Positions 36,201 through 44,930 of a stretch of 64,000 nt of DNA are shown here, piece after piece; the first letter of the stretch is position 1, and each line of letters opens with the position of its first letter. The notes under the pieces are model-generated. The model was not told where the DNA came from. It ran no database searches and saw nothing but the letters and a program-made list of their open reading frames with translations. Location of the stretch: positions 1 to 64,000 of the forward strand of contig NZ_LZSC01000021.1 in NCBI RefSeq assembly GCF_001665235.1. Direction: 5' to 3'. A program made the position numbers and the translations under genes. This stretch comes from Mycobacterium sp. 1100029.7 (lineage in GTDB: Bacteria > Actinomycetota > Actinomycetes > Mycobacteriales > Mycobacteriaceae).

Positions 36201-39200
36201 TCTCCGCACCCGCGGCAATCCGGCCGAACAGCGACGCGTGAATCTGGCGACCCGCCGCCAGGGCCTTGCCCTGCCACCAGGTGGCCTGGGTGGCGACGAT
36301 GTGGCCGGCGCCCTCGAACCGTTCGGACAGGTTCGCCCAGTCGGCGTCGATGTCACCCTCGTCGGTCAGCCACAGCTTGACCAGGTCCTCACGGGCGCTG
36401 GCCCAGCGGTCGTCGAACACGACGGCCTTCTTGGGCTCGAAGGCCGGTGCCACCAAACGTGGCCACTCCGAACCCAATTCGGTGGTGACAAGGTCGACCA
36501 GCTCGGCATCGGTGGCCACCGGGGAGACGCTGACGGTGTCGTCGAGTCCCAGCTGGCCCAGCACCAGGCGGGCCGCCGAAGCCAGCACGCCGTCGCGGCC
36601 GGTGATCTGGTCGGTGAACTCGCTCAACGCGGCCGCGTCGACGGTCGCCCCGCCACCGCCGCCGGCCGACGGCAGCGCCACCGAGACACCGTGGCGTGCG
36701 GCAACCGAAACGACCGCGGCGTCGATGACCTTGTCGACCGAGGCGGCGTCGGCCAGCGCACCTTCGTGCAGGTGCCCCATGGCACCGCCGCGCACGCTGG
36801 TGCCCTCGCGGGTGCCCAGCGCAACCTCGACCGTGACGTGCTTGGCCCAGCCCTCACCAAGCTCCCAGGTCTTGGTGACCCGCTCGGTGATGGCGGCCGG
36901 CCGCTTACCGGAAGGCCCGAGAACCGTTCGCAACTGGTCGTTGATCGCATCGGAAAGCACTGGGCCGTAAGGCTTGTAGGTGCGGGCCAGCTTGGTCACC
37001 TGCGCCCGCAGCCCGGCCAGGTCGGCCTCGGCGGCCCCGTCGATGGCACCCAGGTTCAACTCCGAACCGAGGTCGACCAGCAGCTGGTTGCGGCGCGACG
37101 ACGCGCCGTCGGTGATGGACTCGATGGAGTCCAGCTCCTCGATCTGGTCGATCCGCATCTTGGCCGACAACGCGATCAGCGCCAGGGTGGCGTCGGCCGC
37201 GTCGAATCCGATGTCATCGGGGCGGGGTGCCCCCGACGGCGCGGTGGGGGCGGGTGCCGCAGCGACGGCTGGGGCGACGTTGGGGCTGGGCGCACCGTCC
37301 GACTCGGCGGCCGGCTCCGCGACCTCTTCGGCCTCCGGCTCCGGGTCGGTGTCGTTGGCGAACAGCACCGCGGCGTCACGCTCGGCATTGAGCACTTCGA
37401 CTGTGCTGTGGGCGTATTCGGGCAACTTCAAGGTGTTGCCGGCGAGACCGGCGACGGTCGGGGCGGACTTCACGCCGATCTCGACGAAGCGCTCCACGCC
37501 CATACCGCCGGCTGCTTCCTCGATGAACAGCAGGTCCTGGGTTTCGATCCAGCGCACCGGGCTGGCGAACTGCCAGGCCAACAGTTCGATGACGATCGTG
37601 CGGGCCATCTCACGCGGCCGGTCGCGCAGCCAGGTGTCGTAGTCGGCGAGGATCGGGTCCAGCGGTTCGGCGGGCACCAGATCGCGGATCTCCTGGATGA
37701 AGTCGCGGTCCAGCGTGAACGGACGGGGCACCAGGTTGGGGATGTAGCGCCCGATGATCAGTTCGGGATCGGCGTCGCGCGGCATGACCCGCTCCAGCGA
37801 GCGACGGAAGTCGGCAACCCCGACCCGCAGCACCCGGGAATGGAACGGCACGTCGATGCCCGGCACCAGGATGAACGAGCGCTTGCCGCCGCTGATCTCG
37901 CGGCGCCGCTCGACTTCTTCCTCGAGGGCCTCCAGACCACGTACCGTGCCGGCGATCGCGTACTGCGAGCCCCGCAGGTTGAAGTTCACGATCTCAAGAA
38001 ACTCACCAGTACTCCCGGCGATGTTAGCGACAAAATCCGGGACCTCTTCGTCGGGCAGGTCGATCTGCGAGGGCCGGATCGCCGCCAACCGGTAGTTGGA
38101 GCGACCCATCTCGTCGCGCGGCACGATGTCGTGCATGTTCGAGCCGCGGTGGAATACCGTCTCCAGCAACGCTTCCAGCTCGTAAATGCCCAACACGCAA
38201 GCCAGCGCGGTGTATTCACCCACCGAGTGGCCACAGGCGATGGCGCCTTCGACGAACGCACCCTGCTCGCGCATCTCGGCGACCTGTGCGGCCGCCACGG
38301 TCGCCATCGCGACCTGAGTGAACTGCGTCAGGTACAGCACACCGTCGGGGTGGTGGTAGTGCACACCGCTGGCGATCAAACTGGTCGGGTTGTCGCGCAC
38401 CACGTTCAGCACCGAGAAGCCCAGGGTGTCGCGGGTGAACTTGTCCGCGTCGTCCCAGACCTTGCGGGCCGCCTTGGACCGGGCGCGGACCTCCATGCCC
38501 ATGCCCTTGTGCTGGATGCCCTGACCGGGGAACGCGTAGACCGTCTTGGGTGCGGCCAGGCGTGCGGTCGCCGACATCACCAGGTCCGGGCCGACCTTTG
38601 CGGAAACCTCCAGAACCTCGGCGCCCCGGTCGATTCCGACGCGGTCGACCCGGAAGTCCACCTCGTCGCCCGGACGCACCATGCCCAGGAAGCGCGCGGT
38701 CCAGCCGATCAGCCGGGCCGGCGGCCGGGCCTGACCGTCGGTGGCGGTCACCGTGTGCTGCGCGGCGGCCGACAGCCACATGCCGTGCACGATCGGCGAT
38801 TCCAGGCCGGCCAGCAGAGCGGCCGCCCGATCGGTGTGGATCGGGTTGTGGTCACCGGATACCACCGCGAACGGCCGCATGTCGACCGGAGCGGTGATGC
38901 GGACGTCGCGGCGGCGCCGCCGCGGGGTGTCGGTGGCGTTGTCCGAGACCGCACCGCCGGCACGCGACGGGTCGCTCAGTTCACCGGCGCCGGTGCGCCC
39001 CAGGATGGCGAAGCGCTCCTCGAGGGTGGCGATCACGGCACCGTCGGGACCAGCAACCGTCACCGAGACCGGGACGACGCGCCCCATGTCGGTGTCGATC
39101 GCTGCCGAAGATGTTGCGGTAACGCTCAATTGGGCCGGCTCGGTGGGCAGCTTGCCGACGACGTGAGCGGCGTGGTCCAGGTGCACCAGGCTCAGGAGGC

Positions 39201-42200
39201 CCTCGACGACCGGGACTCCGGATTCGGTGGCCGCGGCGCCGATGGTCGCGAAGACCGCGGGCCAGCACAGGCCGACCAATGCGTCGGGCACGGTGGTGAG
39301 GCTGGGCGCCAGGCGCTCGCCGAACGTGGCCGTCACACCGGTGTGGTCGGCGACCCGCTCGGGGTCCCAGTCCACGGTCACGGTGGCCGAGCCGTCGCTC
39401 ACCTGCGGGAGCAGTTCCGGCCCGTCAACACCGGCGGCGATCGCGAGCACCGCGCGCATCGCGGCAGCGGCATCCTCGGTCGAGACCACCGGTGTGCCGC
39501 CGTCAATGGTGTTGGCGTGCAATGTGAATGGGATCTCGATCCAGACGCCGGACACCGGCACGTTCAACACGACGCGGTCGTCGGACTGAACCTGCAGACG
39601 AGCCCCGGTCGAGGAGTGCGTGGCGCGCTGACCTTCGTGCACCAGCCAGTCACCCGGGTCGGCGATGCGATGCACCGGGTTGGTGGCGGTGCGGCCGGCC
39701 CACAGTACGTCGGGAGCGTCCAGCACGACGGCCAGCGCCCCGGTCACATCGGGGCGGCCCAGCCGGCGCGACCTGACGGCCTTCGCCTCGGCGCCGCTGC
39801 CGAGCACCTCGTCGATCGCGGCCTGCTCGAAACGATCGAGCAGTTCGCCGACGGGTTCGTCGACCCGCGTGATGCCGGCGACCGCGGCGGTGCCCGGGAT
39901 GATGCAGACCTGGTCGGCGTCATAGCGGGCGTCATGGGCCTGCCACAGCGAGTCACTGCGCCACCAGCGGCGCACATCCTTGTCGATCACCGGCACGAAG
40001 TTGACCGGCTTGCCCAGCGTCTTGCACAGCGTGACGAAGAACGGCACGTCGGCCGGGTGCAGCACAACGCTTTCCGCGTCCGGGTAGTCCGCCAGCAGCG
40101 TCGCGATGGCCTGCTCGGGGGTTTCCAGCAGCGCCTCGTCGTTGAACCGCGTCTCGATCGGGCCGTGGTCCTGGCGGTGCAGCCGCGCCTCGGCGCGCTG
40201 CAACATCTGCTGGAAGCGGTCACGCCAGGTGTCGGCCAGCCACGGGCTGCCGGGCGAGGCGGTGTCGGCGGTCGAGTCGCCCGCCCCGATGGCCAGCTCG
40301 ACGTAACGCTGCAGCCACTGCAGGTAGGTCATCTCGGAGGCGTCGCCGAAGTACGGCTTGGCGGTGGGGGCCATCGCGGCGATGATTTCGTCGCGGCGCT
40401 CGGCAACGGCGTCCGCGTCACCGGCGACCTCATCGAGCAGCCGGCCGCACCGCGAGGCGGAGTTGTCGATCTCGTGGATGTCGGCGCCCAGCTGGCTGCG
40501 GCTGGAAGCCATGCCGCCCTGGGCTTTTCCGGCTCCAATCCACTGGTCGGTGCCGGTGGTCTCGACCAGCATCTGCTTGACCGACGGCGACGTGGTGGCC
40601 TCCAGCGTGGCCATCGCCGCGGTTCCGACCAGGATGCCGTCGATCGGCATCGACGGGAAGCCGTAGGACTGCGACCACCGCCCGGAGAGATACTCGGCCG
40701 CCCGCTCCGGGGTGCCGATGCCGCCGCCGACGCAGACGGTGATGTTCGCGCGCGAGCGCAGCTCCGAGTAGGTGGCCAGCAGCAGGTCGTCGAGGTCCTC
40801 CCAGGAGTGGTGACCGCCGGCGCGGCCGCCCTCGATGTGCACGATCACCGGCTTGGTCGGCGCCTCGGTCGCGATGCGGATGACCGAGCGGATCTGCTCG
40901 ATGGTGCCGGGCTTGAACACCACGTGGCTGATGCCGACGTCGTTGAGCTCGTGGATCAGCTCGACGGCTTCCTCGAGGTCCGGAATGCCGGCGCTGATCA
41001 CCAGGCCGTCGATCGCGGCGCCGGCCTGACGCGCCTTCTGCACCAAGCGCTTTCCGCCGACCTGCAACTTCCACAGGTAGGGGTCGAGGAACAGCGTGTT
41101 GAACTGGTAGGTGCGACCGGTCTCGAGCAGCCCGGCGAGCTCCTCGATGCGGGCGGCGAAGATCTCCTCGGTGACCTGTCCGCCACCGGCCAGCTCGGCC
41201 CAGTGCCCGCCGTTGGCCGCGGCGGCGACGATCTTGGCGTCGACGGTGGTCGGGGTCATACCGGCCAGCAGGATCGGCGAGCGCCCGGTCAGCCGGGTGA
41301 ACTTCGTCGACAGTTTGGTCTTGCCGTTGGGCAGGGTCACGACGGTCGGCGCGTAGCTCGACCACGGCCGCGCCACCTCGGGCGTGGCGCCGACGGTGAA
41401 CAGGTTGCGCTGGCCACCGCGGGTGGCGGCGGGCACGATGCCGACACCCAGGCCGCGGATCACCGGCGCGGTGAGCCGGGTCAGGATGTCGCCGGGCCCC
41501 AAGTCGAGAATCCACCGGGCGCCGGCGTCGTGCACCCGGGTGATCTCGTCGACCCAGTCGACCCGGTCCACCAGAATCGCCTCGGTCAGTTGGCGCGCCA
41601 GCGTCACGTCCAGGCCGACCTTCTCGGCCCAGCCACCGACGATGTCGATGCCGTCGGCCAGCCGCGGGGTGTGGAAGCCCACCTCGACGCGGACCGGGTC
41701 GAAGACCGGGGCGAAGACGTCGCCGCCGCGCAGCTTGCTCTTGCGGTCGGCCTCTTCCTTCTCAGAGATCTGCTGGCAGTACAGCTCGAAACGGGACAGC
41801 TGTTCCGGCGTGCCGGTGATGACGACCGAACGCCGGCCGTTGCGGATGGACAGCACCGGGGGCAGCACGGTCCGGACGTCTTGGGAGAACTCTTCGAGCA
41901 GCTGCTGGATGCGCTCCGGGTCGGCGTTGGTGACCGACACCATCGGCGAGCGGTCGCCGAGCACCGAGATGCCACGGCGGCGGGCCACCAGCGTCCCGGC
42001 CGCACCGATCAGCTGGGCCAGCGCCAGCAGTTCGACGTCGCGGGCGCCGGCTGCCTTGAATGCCTCGACGGCAAGCACGCCTTGCGAGTGGCCGGCGACT
42101 GCGACCGGCGGGGTCGTGGCCCAATCCATGCCCTGTCGGCCCAACGCCCGCCCGGCCGCGATCTGGGTGAGCAGCACACCGGGTATCGACACCGCGGCCG

Positions 42201-42531
42201 ACGTCAGGTGCTTGTCCGCGGGGACCGGGTCCTCAGCCGCCAGCGCGCGCACCCACTGCAGCGGCTCGAAGCCGATCGGACGTACCACCACGAGCTCTCG
42301 GGCCACCGGCTCGAGCAGCAACTCCGCCTCTCCGACCAGGGTGGCGATGTCGGTTTCGATGCCCGCCGAGGACACCAACTCTTCAAGCGTTTCCAGCCAG
42401 GCGCTGCCCTGGCCGCCGAACGCGACAGCGTAGGGCTCGCCGGCCGTGAGACGGTCGACCAGAGCATGGGGGCTGTGCGGGCCATTGCCGTCGCGGTCAG
42501 CGGACACCCGGTCGTGCTCGTGGATCGTCAC
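33295..42531 (-). CDS. fas: Type I fatty acid synthase
   Basis: A 3078-aa multifunctional synthase (M. tuberculosis Fas, Rv2524c, is about 3069 aa). GTG start at 42531 with AGGGAG upstream. Domains in order: acetyltransferase (nucleophile in AVAGHSQGVLAVE near 148), FMN enoyl reductase (LLAGMTPTTVDAKIVAAA near 420), dehydratase (GDHNPIHTDRA near 1225), malonyl/palmitoyl transferase (ACGHSVGEYTALA near 1435), acyl carrier (near 1800, helix DSIESITDGASSRRNQLLVD), ketoreductase (VTGASKGSIAASVVA near 2125) and ketosynthase (PVAACATAAVSVEEG near 2730). It makes C16-C18 and C24-C26 acyl-CoAs that feed mycolic acid synthesis. The gene appears intact and is followed by acpS. Confidence 0.97.
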   Translation of the reverse strand: MTIHEHDRVSADRDGNGPHSPHALVDRLTAGEPYAVAFGGQGSAWLETLEELVSSAGIETDIATLVGEAELLLEPVARELVVVRPIGFEPLQWVRALAAEDPVPADKHLTSAAVSIPGVLLTQIAAGRALGRQGMDWATTPPVAVAGHSQGVLAVEAFKAAGARDVELLALAQLIGAAGTLVARRRGISVLGDRSPMVSVTNADPERIQQLLEEFSQDVRTVLPPVLSIRNGRRSVVITGTPEQLSRFELYCQQISEKEEADRKSKLRGGDVFAPVFDPVRVEVGFHTPRLADGIDIVGGWAEKVGLDVTLARQLTEAILVDRVDWVDEITRVHDAGARWILDLGPGDILTRLTAPVIRGLGVGIVPAATRGGQRNLFTVGATPEVARPWSSYAPTVVTLPNGKTKLSTKFTRLTGRSPILLAGMTPTTVDAKIVAAAANGGHWAELAGGGQVTEEIFAARIEELAGLLETGRTYQFNTLFLDPYLWKLQVGGKRLVQKARQAGAAIDGLVISAGIPDLEEAVELIHELNDVGISHVVFKPGTIEQIRSVIRIATEAPTKPVIVHIEGGRAGGHHSWEDLDDLLLATYSELRSRANITVCVGGGIGTPERAAEYLSGRWSQSYGFPSMPIDGILVGTAAMATLEATTSPSVKQMLVETTGTDQWIGAGKAQGGMASSRSQLGADIHEIDNSASRCGRLLDEVAGDADAVAERRDEIIAAMAPTAKPYFGDASEMTYLQWLQRYVELAIGAGDSTADTASPGSPWLADTWRDRFQQMLQRAEARLHRQDHGPIETRFNDEALLETPEQAIATLLADYPDAESVVLHPADVPFFVTLCKTLGKPVNFVPVIDKDVRRWWRSDSLWQAHDARYDADQVCIIPGTAAVAGITRVDEPVGELLDRFEQAAIDEVLGSGAEAKAVRSRRLGRPDVTGALAVVLDAPDVLWAGRTATNPVHRIADPGDWLVHEGQRATHSSTGARLQVQSDDRVVLNVPVSGVWIEIPFTLHANTIDGGTPVVSTEDAAAAMRAVLAIAAGVDGPELLPQVSDGSATVTVDWDPERVADHTGVTATFGERLAPSLTTVPDALVGLCWPAVFATIGAAATESGVPVVEGLLSLVHLDHAAHVVGKLPTEPAQLSVTATSSAAIDTDMGRVVPVSVTVAGPDGAVIATLEERFAILGRTGAGELSDPSRAGGAVSDNATDTPRRRRRDVRITAPVDMRPFAVVSGDHNPIHTDRAAALLAGLESPIVHGMWLSAAAQHTVTATDGQARPPARLIGWTARFLGMVRPGDEVDFRVDRVGIDRGAEVLEVSAKVGPDLVMSATARLAAPKTVYAFPGQGIQHKGMGMEVRARSKAARKVWDDADKFTRDTLGFSVLNVVRDNPTSLIASGVHYHHPDGVLYLTQFTQVAMATVAAAQVAEMREQGAFVEGAIACGHSVGEYTALACVLGIYELEALLETVFHRGSNMHDIVPRDEMGRSNYRLAAIRPSQIDLPDEEVPDFVANIAGSTGEFLEIVNFNLRGSQYAIAGTVRGLEALEEEVERRREISGGKRSFILVPGIDVPFHSRVLRVGVADFRRSLERVMPRDADPELIIGRYIPNLVPRPFTLDRDFIQEIRDLVPAEPLDPILADYDTWLRDRPREMARTIVIELLAWQFASPVRWIETQDLLFIEEAAGGMGVERFVEIGVKSAPTVAGLAGNTLKLPEYAHSTVEVLNAERDAAVLFANDTDPEPEAEEVAEPAAESDGAPSPNVAPAVAAAPAPTAPSGAPRPDDIGFDAADATLALIALSAKMRIDQIEELDSIESITDGASSRRNQLLVDLGSELNLGAIDGAAEADLAGLRAQVTKLARTYKPYGPVLSDAINDQLRTVLGPSGKRPAAITERVTKTWELGEGWAKHVTVEVALGTREGTSVRGGAMGHLHEGALADAASVDKVIDAAVVSVAARHGVSVALPSAGGGGGATVDAAALSEFTDQITGRDGVLASAARLVLGQLGLDDTVSVSPVATDAELVDLVTTELGSEWPRLVAPAFEPKKAVVFDDRWASAREDLVKLWLTDEGDIDADWANLSERFEGAGHIVATQATWWQGKALAAGRQIHASLFGRIAAGAENPEPGHYSSEIAVVTGASKGSIAASVVARLLDGGATVIATTSKLDDDRLAFYRTLYRDHARFGASLWVVAANMASYSDIDALVEWVGTEQSESLGPQSIHIKDAQTPTLLFPFAAPRVAGDLSEAGSRSEMEMKVLLWAVQRLIGGLSKIGAERDIASRLHVVLPGSPNRGMFGGDGAYGEAKSALDALVSRWHAESSWAARVSLAHALIGWTRGTGLMGHNDAIVTAVEEAGVTTYSTDEMAGMLLDLCDVESKVAAAAAPIKADLTGGLGDIELDMAELAAKAREQATAASEDADDESGQGNPGTVAALPSPPRGYTPAPPPEWADLDVDPADLVVIVGGAELGPYGSSRTRFEMEVDSELSAAGVLELAWTTGLIRWEDDPQPGWYDTASGDLIDEAELVERYHDVVVERCGIREFVDDGSIDPDHASPLLVSVFLEKDFAFVVSSEADARAFAEFDPEHTVIRPVPDSSDWQVIRKAGTEIRVPRKNKLSRVVGGQVPTGFDPTVWGISADMASSIDRLAVWNIVATVDAFLSAGFSPAEVMRYVHPSLVANTMGTGMGGGSSMQTMYHGNLLGRNKPNDIFQEVLPNIVAAHVVQSYIGSYGSMIHPVAACATAAVSVEEGVDKIRLGKAEMVVAGGIDDLTLEGIIGFGDMAATADTSMMRNRGIHDSKFSRPNDRRRLGFVEAQGGGTILLARGDLALKMGLPVLAVVGFAQSYGDGVHTSIPAPGLGALGAGRGGTQSPLARELAKLGVGADDIAVISKHDTSTLANDPNETELHERLADSLGRSRGAPLFIVSQKSLTGHAKGGAAVFQMMGLCQMLRDGVIPPNRSLDCVDDELSGSAHFVWVRDTLRLGGKFPLKAGMLTSLGFGHVSGLVALVHPQAFIASLDPGQREDYQRRANARLLAGQRRLVSAIAGGEPMYQRPPDRRFDHSAPEKRQEASMLLNPVSRLGDDEAYRAAAE

Positions 42532-43080
42532 CTTGTATATCTCCCTGTATGCGTCTTCCGGTATCGGTTCGTTCGGCCGGCTGAAAGTCCCAGCGAGCGG
42601 GACCTCATCTGGCTTCGGGTCGATTCCGCTTTGAATCGCAGCCCTGCAAGCGGTTCACCGGTGTGTTGTCGGCGGCCACTGTCGTGGACGAAGCGGCGCG
42701 GCGGACTGCATCGGCTGCACTAAGAGTGTCATAAGAGTTCGGGTGGTTTTTCGGGCCAGATCGGTTACTGGTCAGTTCTACGCACGGGTAACCGTGTCGT
42801 GGGTAACACCCGGATTAACCCGCCTCACGGGCTTGTCGAACAAACGTCCTGCATGCAGGTGGTTACGGTCGAGTAGCTATAACTGCGCTGTTCAAGGCGT
42901 CATTGTTATCAAATCGTTATGTTAAGAATTTGCGCTGCGTGGCGCGCGTCGCGGGGCCGGCGCGCAGCCGTCTGGCGACCGGCTCCATCGGCACAGCGCG
43001 GCAATCGGCGAACGAGTGTTTGCTGGAACCGACTTGCGCAAGCCTGGTCGGATCGGTTAAAGGGTCAAAAATCTTTGCCG
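42532..43080. other. fas upstream region with repeated GGGTAAC elements; no gene
   Basis: 549 bases upstream of fas. GGGTAAC occurs twice in direct orientation (42788-42794 and 42803-42809) with related GGTTAC (42761-42766) and GGATTAACCC (42815-42824) close by. In M. tuberculosis FasR activates fas from repeats in this region; that these elements are its sites is a guess. No credible gene is present; the part from about 42900 to 43080 shows nothing I recognise. Confidence 0.35.
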
Positions 43081-43340
43081 CAACGGATGGTTGCTAGGCC
43101 CACTGACCGGATTGCGGCTTGCGGATCTCGTTGATGTCCACCCCGACCCCGCCGACGCTGCGCTTATCGATCTCGACCTGATGCAGATTCGCGGCCGGAT
43201 CGGCGTAGCCCTTGGGCGAGCGCCGGTTGTGCTGCCAGCAGTAACAGCCCCAGGCCGTCGTGCAGCGCCCAGTGGATCGTCTTGGAGTTGCCGTAAACGC
43301 CCGTCCGCTCAGGTCCGACCACCGACTCTCGGACCCCAAC
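43081..43340 (-). pseudogene. Truncated, frameshifted copy of the Rv2525c-type gene 3' end
   Basis: This stretch repeats, with scattered differences, the last 260 bases of the intact Rv2525c-type gene (47310-47569). One frame still encodes SPKGYADPAANLHQVEIDK and ends NEIRKPQSGQWA before TAG. A one-base insertion near 43246 puts the upstream part (like the intact ERTGVYGNSKTIDWALHDGL) in another frame. The copy stops abruptly at 43340, two bases from the amidase stop. It is dead and marks one edge of the islet inserted between fas and Rv2525c. Confidence 0.9.
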
Positions 43341-43342
43341 CG

Positions 43343-44773
43343 CTAGACCGGGACCGGAGGACGGCGGTTGCCGAGTCCACCTTTGCGTTCAAGCAGTGCC
43401 CCGAGTCGCAAGATGGTCGATTCGTCGAACCACCGCGAGACGAGTTGGATACCGATCGGCAGGCTCTCGGAACTGAAGCCGTATGGGACGGCCAGCGCCG
43501 GCAGCCCGGTCAAGTTGAAGAACGACGTGATGTCCATGACGTGCGGCCAAGGCGCTGCGACACCATCGATCACGAGTTCCTGCGCGCCGTGCGGCGTCGC
43601 GGTCACCGGAGTGACCGGGCACAGCAACACGTCGTAGTCGCCGAAATATCCGGCGAACGCCGAACGCAGATCCTCCTGCGTCCGGTATGCGGCCTGCAGT
43701 TCGGCCAAGGTCGGGTCCGGCATGGCAACGATGCCCGCCCCGGTCGCGAACAGCTCCTCTTCGCGACCGGCCGCCAACGCCTGGACGTGCGGGACCAGCC
43801 GCGAATAGAAGAGCGTCATCACCGCGGTCAGGGCATCCGTCTTACGCAGGAACGGCGGGTCTATCCATTCGACGCGGCAGCCGAGGTCGATGAGCCGGGC
43901 CGCGGCATCGGCCACGGCGGCCGTGATCTCGGGATCGACCGGTCCGAAGGCGTCACCGGCGACCCAGCCGACCCGAATGGTCTGACCCGCGATTCGAGTG
44001 TTGGCGGATTCGGTGCCCTTGGCGTGTACGGCAAAACCGTCGCGGCCGTCCGGACCACTGAGAATCGAATAGCCCAGTGCCACATCGCGGACAGTGCGGG
44101 CCATCGGCCCCACGTGGAACCAGGCGGATGTCGTGGGCGCGAGGTGGCCGGTGAAGGGAATCCGGCCGTGCGTGGCCTTGAGGGCGGCGATACCCGTGTG
44201 CGCCGCCGGGCCACGCACCGAGATTGCGACGTCGCTGCCGATCCCGATCGGTGACATCCCGGCCGCGATGGCTGCGGATTCGCCGCCCGATGACCCCCCG
44301 GGGGTGCGGTCCAGATTCCACGGGTTGTTGGTCCGGCCCGTCACCAGATTGTCGGTCTCGGTCCAGGCCGAAAATTCGGGGAGGTTGGTCTTGGCCAAGA
44401 CGATGCCTCCCGCGGTCTTGAACCGGGACACCGAGGTGCCGTCGGCGTCGGGGACCCGGCCGGCGAATAGTTTGGTGCCGCCCTGGGTCAGAACGCCGGC
44501 AGTATCGATGGAATCCTTGACCGTCACCGGAACGCCGTGCAGCGGCCCCAGTTCTGCGCCGCTGGCGACGGCGATGTCGGCGGCATCAGCGGCGCGCAAG
44601 GCGTCCTCGGCCAGCAAGGTGACGATGGCATTGACGCTCGGATTGACCTCGGCGATGCGATCTAAATGGGCCTGGACCACTTCGCGACTGGATACCTGCT
44701 TGTCTGCGATCAGAGCCGCGAGGCTGGTCGCATCCTGATAGTGCAGGGGTTCTGTGGGCGGATGTCCATTCAT
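43343..44773 (-). CDS. Amidase signature-family amidase
   Basis: A 476-aa amidase. The ATG at 44773 overlaps the stop of the small tautomerase frame (ATGA) and has GGAAGG upstream. The catalytic lysine lies in GVPVTVKDSIDTAG near residue 85. The signature is DRTPGGSSGGESAAIAAGM followed by GIGSDVAISVRGPAAHTG, where the usual GGS before the nucleophile reads AIS; the serine itself is kept. It hydrolyses carboxamides or cleaves C-N bonds of an unknown substrate. It is the last gene of the SnoaL-MFS-tautomerase-amidase operon and borders the duplicated Rv2525c end, so it was probably acquired with the islet. Confidence 0.88.
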   Translation of the reverse strand: MNGHPPTEPLHYQDATSLAALIADKQVSSREVVQAHLDRIAEVNPSVNAIVTLLAEDALRAADAADIAVASGAELGPLHGVPVTVKDSIDTAGVLTQGGTKLFAGRVPDADGTSVSRFKTAGGIVLAKTNLPEFSAWTETDNLVTGRTNNPWNLDRTPGGSSGGESAAIAAGMSPIGIGSDVAISVRGPAAHTGIAALKATHGRIPFTGHLAPTTSAWFHVGPMARTVRDVALGYSILSGPDGRDGFAVHAKGTESANTRIAGQTIRVGWVAGDAFGPVDPEITAAVADAAARLIDLGCRVEWIDPPFLRKTDALTAVMTLFYSRLVPHVQALAAGREEELFATGAGIVAMPDPTLAELQAAYRTQEDLRSAFAGYFGDYDVLLCPVTPVTATPHGAQELVIDGVAAPWPHVMDITSFFNLTGLPALAVPYGFSSESLPIGIQLVSRWFDESTILRLGALLERKGGLGNRRPPVPV

Positions 44774-44904
44774 GCGTACTGCGCCTTCCCATTGCCGAAG
44801 GACCGGTTTTCTTTCACTACTTCGCGATCGATCAGTAAGTCGGCGATCGCGATTCGGTGTTCTGGCGCAACGGATTCCGGTAGATCGATGCGGACGAGGG
44901 GCAT
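44770..44904 (-). CDS. Truncated 4-oxalocrotonate-tautomerase-like protein (44 aa)
   Basis: ATG at 44904, with AAAGGA about 11 bases upstream, encodes MPLVRIDLPESVAPEHRIAI and then diverges. The proline after Met, the catalytic Pro1 of tautomerases, and the strand-helix pattern match the first third of the family. The usual length is 60-130 aa, so the core beta strand and C-terminus are missing. It ends in an ATGA overlap with the amidase start, suggesting translational coupling. It is either a decayed tautomerase kept as a leader for amidase translation or a minimal functional form; decay is more likely. Confidence 0.5.
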   Translation of the reverse strand: MPLVRIDLPESVAPEHRIAIADLLIDREVVKENRSFGNGKAQYA

Positions 44905-44930
44905 GATGGATCAGTCCTTTCCTGGCGTGG

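Noticed and set aside
35719..42723. A 2334-codon open frame on the plus strand opposite fas
   Set aside because: It is the mirror of the fas coding frame in GC-rich DNA: His/Gly/Arg/Asp-rich, no domains and no ribosome site. fas on the minus strand has all catalytic motifs.
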